64,000 bases of DNA, from positions 186,001-250,000 of the forward strand of contig CAJYNG010000020.1 of the NCBI GenBank assembly GCA_913775725.1, given 5' to 3'. The position numbers and the translations under genes were made by a program. This stretch comes from an uncultured Stenotrophomonas sp. (GTDB taxonomy: Bacteria > Pseudomonadota > Gammaproteobacteria > Xanthomonadales > Xanthomonadaceae). The first letter of the stretch is position 1; every line of letters starts with the position of its first letter. Shown piece after piece: positions 58,078 to 64,000 of the stretch. The notes beneath the pieces were generated by a model. It had not been told where the DNA came from. It worked only from the letters and a program-made list of their open reading frames with translations, and made no database searches.

Positions 58078-59067
58078 TCAGGTAGTTCCTTGTCGGTGAC
58101 GCAATCCATTGCGCAGGAAGAGCCAGAGGGCGCTCAGCGCAATGAACCACGCGATCGCCACGACAGCCTCCCACCTCGGCTGCAGATTGGAGCAGACATT
58201 AAGCACTGTAATACTGAACAGGCCCAAAGCAAAGTACATCCCTGTCACCTGGGCATGACTGGCTCCTGCCTGCACCGCCCGCTGGTAGACATGCTGGGTA
58301 TGGGGTTCCATCCAGCGTTGCCCGGAAATGATGCGCGCCAGCAGCGTGAAGCCTGCGTCCACGAGGAACGCCGAGGCCGGCACCAGCAACAGGATCCAGT
58401 GGATATCGGTCTTCAGGCTCGCGATCGCCAGAACGACGGCAACCGCATATCCCAGTGCGCCACTTCCGACATCACCCATGAAGATCCGCGCCCGCGGGAA
58501 GTTGAACGGCAGAAAACCCAGGCAGGCCAGCCCCAGGGCCACGGCCGCAAGCGAATACGGCCAGGGCAGCACCGGCGCCAGACCCAGCGCGACCACGATG
58601 GCCTGGCTGGCGGCAATGCCGTTGATGCCATCCATGAAGTTCCAGATGTTGATCAACGAAGCAGTGAACAGCAGCACCAGCACGGCCAGCAGCCAGCTGC
58701 CACCATGCACCTTGACCAGTGCGGCCAGCAGTGCGGCGGCGATGAAATGCACCATCAGGCGGCGCATGGCCGGCAGCGGTCTGTGGTCGTCCCACCAGCC
58801 GATGCCCGCCACCAGCACCAGTCCCAGACTGGCAAGCAGCAGGCTCGGCGTTGCTGCGGGCCAGATCCACATCGCCACGCCCGCAGTGACCAGCAGGCTG
58901 ATGACGATGGCGATGCCGCCGCCGCGCGGGGTCGCCACGCTATGGCTGCGACGCTCGCCCGGCTGGTCCATCAACTGCTGGCGCAGCGCATAGCCCCGCG
59001 CAGCCCACGTCAGCGCCGCACTCAGCAGGGCCAGCCCCAGCAGCGCGCCCATCACGAGCCACGGCAT
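58078..59067 (-). CDS. MraY/WecA-family sugar-phosphate transferase (WbpL-like)
   Basis: 329 residues with about ten membrane segments. Family motifs are GIGWWDDHRPLP, NIWNFMDGINGIA and RIFMGDVGSGALGY, the Asp-rich and loop motifs of the polyprenyl-phosphate sugar-phosphate transferases. It starts O-antigen or another glycan on undecaprenyl phosphate. The companion gene suggests a UDP-linked amino-sugar substrate, as for WbpL. Confidence 0.92.
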   Translation of the reverse strand: MPWLVMGALLGLALLSAALTWAARGYALRQQLMDQPGERRSHSVATPRGGGIAIVISLLVTAGVAMWIWPAATPSLLLASLGLVLVAGIGWWDDHRPLPAMRRLMVHFIAAALLAALVKVHGGSWLLAVLVLLFTASLINIWNFMDGINGIAASQAIVVALGLAPVLPWPYSLAAVALGLACLGFLPFNFPRARIFMGDVGSGALGYAVAVVLAIASLKTDIHWILLLVPASAFLVDAGFTLLARIISGQRWMEPHTQHVYQRAVQAGASHAQVTGMYFALGLFSITVLNVCSNLQPRWEAVVAIAWFIALSALWLFLRNGLRHRQGTT

Positions 59068-59070
59068 GGA

Positions 59071-60249
59071 TCAGAGCACCGCGTAGTTCAGCAGCGGCTT
59101 GACCGTGCCCCACTCCTTGCAGCTCGGGCACTGCCAGTGGTGAGTGCGTGCACCGAATCCGCAGCGGGTGCAGCGGTAAGCGGGGTTGCGCACCAGCAGC
59201 TGGTCGGTGATGTGCTTGAGGTCGTGCAGGGTGGCGGTGGAATCGGCGCCCTCGGCCAGCGTCAGGTCGATCAGCGCGGACTCGCCACGTACCGACGGAC
59301 GATCCTTGAGCTGGCGACCGAGGTAGGCACGGGCCGGGGCCACGCCCTCCTGCTCTTCCATCAGGCGGGTCAATGCCAGCACCGGCGCAATGCCACGGTA
59401 GTGCTCGGTCATTTCCGAAAGGAAGGCACGCGCGCCCCCCAGATCACCAACCTTGCGATAGTTCTGCATCAACGCGGGCAGCAGCTCCGGCAGATATTCG
59501 GGGTCGTTGCGGGCGGCGCGTTCGAACGCACGCACGGCGGCTTCGGCGTTGCCCGCATCCGTCTCCAGGCGCCCTTCGATGATGCCAGCGCGTACCGACA
59601 TGGCATCGGCCTGGTAGGCACGAGCGATCGCCGCCCTCGCCTCTTCCAGCTTGCCGGCGCCGCGGAAACGTTCGGCCAGCTCGCATTCGAACTGCCCGAT
59701 CAGCTTGCCCATCGGCTCGCCGGTCACGTCTTCGAAACGGGTGGCGTTGTCGATCGCCTTTTCCCAGTCGCGCTCGGCCTGGTAGATGCCGATCAGGTGC
59801 TTCAGCGCCTGCGGCGCACGCTGGTCCAGCTGCGCCAGCTCGGTGAACACGGTCTCGGCACGGTCCAGCAGACCGGACTTCATGTAGTCCTCGCCCAGCG
59901 CCAGCAGGGCCTGCACGCGCTGTGCGTCGCTCAGGTCATGGCGGTTGACCAGGCCCTGGTGCAGGCGAATCGCGCGATCCACTTCACCGCGGCGGCGGAA
60001 CAGGTGGCCCAACGCGACCTGGGTCTCGAAGGTTTCCTTGTCCAGCTCGGCGATGTGCAGGAACAGCTCGATGGCCTTGTCCGGCTGTTCGTTGAGCAGG
60101 TAGTTCAGACCGCGGAAGTAGGTGCTGGACAGACGGCTGACCTGGTTGTCACCGTGACGTTGACCGCCACGCCGTCCGATCACCCACCCGGCCAGTGCGG
60201 CCAACGGAACGAACAGAAAGAACCAGAACCACTCGGTGACGAAATCCAT
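59071..60249 (-). CDS. lapB: LPS assembly regulator LapB
   Basis: 392 residues. One N-terminal membrane anchor (FWFFLFVPLAALAGWVIGRR), about eight TPR units and a C-terminal rubredoxin-like zinc site (Cys360, 363, 374, 377 in YRCTRCGFG...WQCPSCKEWG). LapB guides FtsH to degrade LpxC and couples LPS synthesis to transport. It follows lapA by six bases. Confidence 0.96.
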   Translation of the reverse strand: MDFVTEWFWFFLFVPLAALAGWVIGRRGGQRHGDNQVSRLSSTYFRGLNYLLNEQPDKAIELFLHIAELDKETFETQVALGHLFRRRGEVDRAIRLHQGLVNRHDLSDAQRVQALLALGEDYMKSGLLDRAETVFTELAQLDQRAPQALKHLIGIYQAERDWEKAIDNATRFEDVTGEPMGKLIGQFECELAERFRGAGKLEEARAAIARAYQADAMSVRAGIIEGRLETDAGNAEAAVRAFERAARNDPEYLPELLPALMQNYRKVGDLGGARAFLSEMTEHYRGIAPVLALTRLMEEQEGVAPARAYLGRQLKDRPSVRGESALIDLTLAEGADSTATLHDLKHITDQLLVRNPAYRCTRCGFGARTHHWQCPSCKEWGTVKPLLNYAVL

Positions 60250-60255
60250 CTTCGA

Positions 60256-60540
60256 TCAACGTCCATCAAAAGATTGGGGGGAAACACCTGCGGCCGGCGT
60301 GGCCGCCACGGACTTGTTGGCACGGCGCAACTGGCTGTAGAGCGGAATGACCACGCTCACCAGTACCAGACCGGCTCCGACCACGACACCGATCAGCAGG
60401 GCAGCAATCAGCGCCACACCGACAGACGTGTTCAATTGGGTAAACAGCAGGTTGATCGACATCGCGGTCATGTTGACCGCACCAATGATCAGCCCAAGGA
60501 TCAGGACCGCCAGCAGGACCAGCAGACGAAAAACCTTCAT
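60256..60540 (-). CDS. lapA: LapA domain inner-membrane protein
   Basis: 94 residues, two membrane helices (LLVLLAVLILGLIIGAVNM; VALIAALLIGVVVGAGLVL) and a short basic tail. LapA-domain (DUF1049) proteins stand next to lapB and the rpsA/ihfB genes in many gammaproteobacteria; the role is in LPS assembly but is poorly defined. Confidence 0.9.
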   Translation of the reverse strand: MKVFRLLVLLAVLILGLIIGAVNMTAMSINLLFTQLNTSVGVALIAALLIGVVVGAGLVLVSVVIPLYSQLRRANKSVAATPAAGVSPQSFDGR

Positions 60541-60615
60541 GCGACAGCTCCAGTGGCAGGAGTCCGTAGCTTATCCGACTCGCGGCTGGATTCGCACGCG
60601 GTGGCGCGACGGGGC

Positions 60616-60924
60616 TCAGGCCGGATCGGCGTCCAGCGGCAGCACACTGCTGACCCGCTCGCGCAGTTCCTTGCCCGGCTTGAAATGGGGGACATGCTTG
60701 CCCGGCAGGGCAACCGATTCGCCGGTCTTCGGGTTGCGACCCAGGCGCGGCGGACGATAGTGCAGCGAGAAGCTGCCGAAACCACGGATTTCGATGCGAT
60801 CCCCGGCGGACAGCGAACCGCCCATCATTTCCAGCAACGACTTCACCGCCAGATCGACATCATCGGCCTTCAGGTGCGCCTGGCGGCGCGCAAGGATTTC
60901 GATCAGTTCGGATTTGGTCATCAC
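60616..60924 (-). CDS. ihfB: integration host factor beta subunit
   Basis: 102 residues. [11 protein letters not shown] opens the helical dimer region; the DNA-intercalating arm contains [16 protein letters not shown]-beta forms a DNA-bending heterodimer with IHF-alpha. It follows rpsA by 84 bp on the same strand, the usual arrangement. Confidence 0.98.
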
Positions 60925-61008
60925 CGGCTCACATCAGGGGCATCTCAGCCTGAAACGGCCCGGGCAATGCCCGGGCCGTCCAGGAAACAACGAACAGCGT
61001 AAGGCCGA

Positions 61009-62694
61009 TTACTCGGACTTGTTGCCGTTCAGCTGTGCACGCAGCAGCGCGCCCAGCTGGGTGGTGCCGCTGGAAGCCGAAGAGGACTGGTATTCCTCCA
61101 GCACTTCGCGCATTTCCGCGTCGTCCTTGGCCTTGATCGACAGCTGCAGGGTGCGGCCCTTGCGGTCCATGCCCACGAACTTGGCTTCGACCTTGTCGCC
61201 GACCTTCAGGTGCTGGGTGGCGTCGTCAACGCGCTCGTTGGCGATGTCGCGCGCCGAGACGTAACCTTCGATGCCGTCAGCCAGCTCGATGATCGCGCCC
61301 TTGGCGTCGACTTCCTTCACCACGCCTTCGACCTTGGAGCCCTTCGGATTGGCAGCCATGTACTGGCCGAACGGATCCTGCTCCAGCTGCTTCACGCCCA
61401 GGGAGATGCGCTCGCGCTCCGGGTCGACGGCCAGGACGACGGCGTCCAGGGTATCGCCCTTCTTGAAGTTGCGAACGACGTCTTCGCCGGTGGTGGCCCA
61501 GCTGATGTCGGACAGGTGAACCAGGCCGTCGATGCCGCCGTCCAGGCCGATGAAGATGCCGAAGTCGGTGATCGACTTGATCTGGCCCGACACCTTGTCA
61601 CCCTTCTTGTGGGTGGCAGCGAAGGTTTCCCACGGATTGGCGGCAACCTGCTTCATGCCCAGCGAGATACGGCGACGCTCTTCATCGACGTCCAGCACCA
61701 TCACTTCGACTTCGTCACCAACCTGCACAACCTTGGACGGGTTGACGTTCTTGTTGGTCCAATCCATCTCGGAGACGTGCACCAGGCCTTCGACGCCCGG
61801 CTCGATCTCAACGAACGCACCGTAATCGGTGACGTTGGAGACCTTGCCGAAGACGCGGCTGTTGGCCGGGTAACGACGGCCGATGTTGTCCCACGGATCT
61901 TCGCCCAGCTGCTTCAGACCCAGCGAAACGCGGTTGCGCTCGCGGTCGAACTTCAGCACGCGGACGTCCAGCTCGTCGCCGACGTTCACGACTTCCGACG
62001 GGTGACGCACGCGCTTCCACGCCATGTCGGTGATGTGCAGCAGGCCGTCGATACCGCCCAGGTCCACGAACGCGCCGTAATCGGTCAGGTTCTTGACGAC
62101 ACCCTTCAGGATCGCGCCTTCCTGCAGCTTGTCCATCAGCTGCTCGCGCTCTTCCGAGTGCTCGCTTTCGACGACAGCGCGGCGCGAGACCACGACGTTG
62201 TTACGCTTGCGGTCCAGCTTGATGAGCTTGAACTCGAGTTCCTTGCCTTCCAGGTAGGCCGGATCGCGCACCGGGCGCACATCGACCAGGGAACCCGGCA
62301 GGAAGGCGCGGACATCCTTGATGTCCACGGTGAAACCACCCTTGACCTTGCCGCTGATGCGGCCGGTGATGGTTTCGTTCTTTTCCAACGCTTCTTCCAG
62401 CTCGTCCCACACCATCGCGCGCTTGGCCTTCTCGCGCGACAGGACGGTTTCGCCGAAGCCGTTCTCGATCGAGTCGAGGGCGACCTTGACGATGTCGCCT
62501 TCGGCGACGTCGATTTCGCCAGCGTCGTTACGGAACTGTTCGATCGGCACGATGCCTTCGGACTTCAGGCCAGCGTTGATCACCACGACGTCGCCGCGGA
62601 CTTCAACAACGGTACCGCTGACGATGGCGCCCGGCTTCAGCTTGGCCAGGTTGGCCTGGCTGGCTTCAAACAGTTCGGCAAATGATTCGGTCAT
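61009..62694 (-). CDS. rpsA: 30S ribosomal protein S1
   Basis: 561 residues with six S1 RNA-binding domains (e.g. [62 protein letters not shown]). It brings mRNA to the 30S subunit. The start is the ATG at 62694, before TESFAELF; upstream in-frame codons have no conserved sequence. The 198-bp gap to cmk probably holds its promoter and an autoregulatory leader, but I cannot point to a specific structure. Confidence 0.99.
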   Translation of the reverse strand: MTESFAELFEASQANLAKLKPGAIVSGTVVEVRGDVVVINAGLKSEGIVPIEQFRNDAGEIDVAEGDIVKVALDSIENGFGETVLSREKAKRAMVWDELEEALEKNETITGRISGKVKGGFTVDIKDVRAFLPGSLVDVRPVRDPAYLEGKELEFKLIKLDRKRNNVVVSRRAVVESEHSEEREQLMDKLQEGAILKGVVKNLTDYGAFVDLGGIDGLLHITDMAWKRVRHPSEVVNVGDELDVRVLKFDRERNRVSLGLKQLGEDPWDNIGRRYPANSRVFGKVSNVTDYGAFVEIEPGVEGLVHVSEMDWTNKNVNPSKVVQVGDEVEVMVLDVDEERRRISLGMKQVAANPWETFAATHKKGDKVSGQIKSITDFGIFIGLDGGIDGLVHLSDISWATTGEDVVRNFKKGDTLDAVVLAVDPERERISLGVKQLEQDPFGQYMAANPKGSKVEGVVKEVDAKGAIIELADGIEGYVSARDIANERVDDATQHLKVGDKVEAKFVGMDRKGRTLQLSIKAKDDAEMREVLEEYQSSSASSGTTQLGALLRAQLNGNKSE

Positions 62695-62892
62695 TAGATT
62701 TACTCTGTTGGACACATGGGTCGGTGGCGTCCCCTTCAGGGGAATGGCGACCGCCCGCCTGTTGGTCGACCCCGGAAACGCAGGTCGTGTGTAGTAGGAA
62801 AACCGCCACGCATCATTGCGCGACGGAGCTGGTACAGCACTGCTATGCGCGACCACCACCGATGTTGCTGGCAGTGCTCCCGCGCGAACGGA

Positions 62893-63570
62893 TCAGGCAG
62901 CCGGAACCGGAAGCAGATCCATCACTCTGGCAACGACATCTGCGATGCCGATGCCTGTGGTGTCGATGAGGACAGCATCGTCTGCCGGCTTCAGGGGCGC
63001 CACGGTACGCTGAGCATCACGGGCGTCGCGGGCCATGATCTCGCGCAGGAGGTCGTCAAAGTTAACAGAAACCCCCTTGTCTTTCAACTGCTTATGCCGG
63101 CGCTCGGCGCGCTCCTCGGCACTGGCGGTCAGGAAGACCTTGTAGGGGGCGTCCTTGAAGATCACCGTACCCATGTCGCGGCCATCGGCGACCAGGCCGG
63201 GCAGCTCCCTGAATGCGCGCTGGCGCTCCTTCAGGGCGGCCCGGACTTCGGGAATGGCGGCAATGGCCGAGGCCAGCGCGCCGGTGGTTTCCAGCCGCAG
63301 CTCGTCGGTGGCATCGGTGCCGTTCACCATGACCCGCATGGCTTCACCCTGCTCGACAAACTGAACGTGGGTATCGAAAGTGCAGCGGACCAGCGCCGAG
63401 GCATCGGAGGTGTCGATGTCGGCCCAGCTCGCGGCCACGCCCACTGCCCGGTACAGCGCGCCCGAATCCAGGTAATGCCAGCCCATCCGGCGCGCGATGA
63501 TGCGGCTGATGGTACCCTTGCCAGCCCCTGAAGGGCCGTCGATGGTCAGGACGGGAGCGAGTGGATTCAT
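62893..63570 (-). CDS. cmk: cytidylate kinase
   Basis: 225 residues. P-loop GPSGAGKGT (12-20), [12 protein letters not shown] substrate loop and [10 protein letters not shown]. It phosphorylates CMP and dCMP. It precedes rpsA, the conserved cmk-rpsA-ihfB order. Confidence 0.98.
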   Translation of the reverse strand: MNPLAPVLTIDGPSGAGKGTISRIIARRMGWHYLDSGALYRAVGVAASWADIDTSDASALVRCTFDTHVQFVEQGEAMRVMVNGTDATDELRLETTGALASAIAAIPEVRAALKERQRAFRELPGLVADGRDMGTVIFKDAPYKVFLTASAEERAERRHKQLKDKGVSVNFDDLLREIMARDARDAQRTVAPLKPADDAVLIDTTGIGIADVVARVMDLLPVPAA

Positions 63571-63645
63571 GGGGTTCCCAGAGCGTGTGAAGGGGTCATT
63601 CTAGCCCCTGTCAGACGCCCCCAACGGGATCTTTTGTGCAACCAC

Positions 63646-63675
63646 TTGAAACCACGAGGAAAAGCCCGGTAGAAT
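63646..63675 (+). promoter_or_regulatory. sigma-70 promoter of rpmJ
   Basis: TTGAAA (63646-63651) and TAGAAT (63670-63675) with an 18-base spacer, about 90 bases before the rpmJ start. cmk is divergent. Confidence 0.65.
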
Positions 63676-63767
63676 GGCGGGCTTGAACGAGCGTCAACTG
63701 CCGATTGTCTTTCGCATATCGCGGCCACGCTCCACCCGAACAACTACTGTTTACGCCGAGGTATGCC

Positions 63768-63893
63768 ATGAAAGTCCTGTCCTCCCTGAAGTCGGCGAAG
63801 GCCCGTCACCGTGACTGCAAGGTCGTGCGTCGTCGTGGCAAGATCTTCGTCATCTGCAAGTCGAACCCGCGTTTCAAGGCGCGTCAGCGCTAA
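63768..63893 (+). CDS. rpmJ: 50S ribosomal protein L36, type B
   Basis: 41 residues ([20 protein letters not shown] then [21 protein letters not shown]). Length and opening match the second, YkgO-type L36; it has two Cys where the zinc form has three Cys and one His, so it is probably the zinc-poor variant used in zinc limitation. The start is the ATG at 63768 behind a CGAGG site. Confidence 0.96.
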   Translation: MKVLSSLKSAKARHRDCKVVRRRGKIFVICKSNPRFKARQR

Positions 63894-63945
63894 GCCCAAC
63901 AGCCTTCGCGGCTGCGGCTGGCCCTACGCGGGGCTGACCCGATGC

Positions 63946-63971
63946 AAAAAGCCGCCTTCGGGCGGTTTTTT
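63946..63971 (+). terminator. rpmJ intrinsic terminator
   Basis: CCGCC-TTCG-GGCGG followed by six T on the plus strand, with A tract before it. It lies 52 bases after the rpmJ stop. Confidence 0.9.
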
Positions 63972-64000
63972 GTTTATGCGGCTTTTTCCTGCCGTTTTTG

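Noticed and set aside
58090..61002. 970-codon plus-strand open frame
   Set aside because: Shadow of the glycosyltransferase, lapB, lapA and ihfB genes; composition and lack of motifs show it is not coding.

Overview
The window is chromosomal DNA from a high-GC gammaproteobacterium of the Xanthomonadaceae, most likely the Stenotrophomonas maltophilia group. The evidence is the strongly GC-biased third codon positions, the many short palindromic repeats that begin with GTAG (the SMAG-type REP family of S. maltophilia), and the gene neighbourhoods cmk-rpsA-ihfB-lapA-lapB-glycan genes, ndk-rlmN-pilF-rodZ-yfgM-bamB-der and guaB-guaA. No tRNA, rRNA or CRISPR array was seen. All identifications come from reading motifs; no database search was run.

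Layout. 1-4 kb: a minus-strand set with a TonB-dependent receptor, an FMN reductase, a DUF3088 protein and the start of an LLM flavin-dependent oxidoreductase; the flavin enzymes suggest organosulfur or sulfonate use. 4.2-19.5 kb: small metabolic and regulatory units, namely two AraC-type regulators with an SDR, oleate hydratase, GNAT, an ArsR/SRPBCC cassette with a visible operator, an esterase-like hydrolase, a DUF4180 protein, a four-repeat membrane protein, 3-hydroxybutyrate dehydrogenase, a frameshifted metallopeptidase, and a DJ-1/LysR divergent pair. 19.5-34.6 kb: an accessory region with a C4-like structured leader, an Mrr-like nuclease, an IS5-family scar, a five-gene same-strand cassette and a NucS-like nuclease. 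34.7-41.6 kb: guaB-lipoprotein-guaA, folD and a Kef-type antiporter, separated by REP clusters. 42-50 kb: moeB, der, bamB, yfgM, rodZ, pilF, rlmN and ndk. 50-55 kb: a PsrA-like TetR regulator followed by a beta-oxidation pair. 55-64 kb: galU, nucleotide-sugar and lipid-carrier glycan genes, lapB-lapA, ihfB, rpsA, cmk and rpmJ (type B L36).

The most interesting region is 22.4-33.5 kb. It holds, in order, an SNF2-type helicase, an AIPR family protein with a nuclease-like N-terminus, a GHKL (MutL/MORC-like) ATPase, a beta-class type III-like DNA methyltransferase (Mod) and a type III restriction helicase-nuclease (Res). Spacing is tight: overlapping, 20 bp, 12 bp and 0 bp. The set reads as one operon and probably one anti-invader system in which the type III R-M pair is extended by an extra helicase, nuclease and GHKL ATPase. 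GHKL ATPases linked to restriction-modification operons are known as a class, but I do not recognise this exact composition as a named system.

Regulatory sites worth noting are a palindrome inside the promoter of the ArsR/SRPBCC operon, a CAAAC-N4-GTTTG operator over the -10 of the fad regulator, and two genes whose stop codon is the TAG of a REP element's GTAG end.
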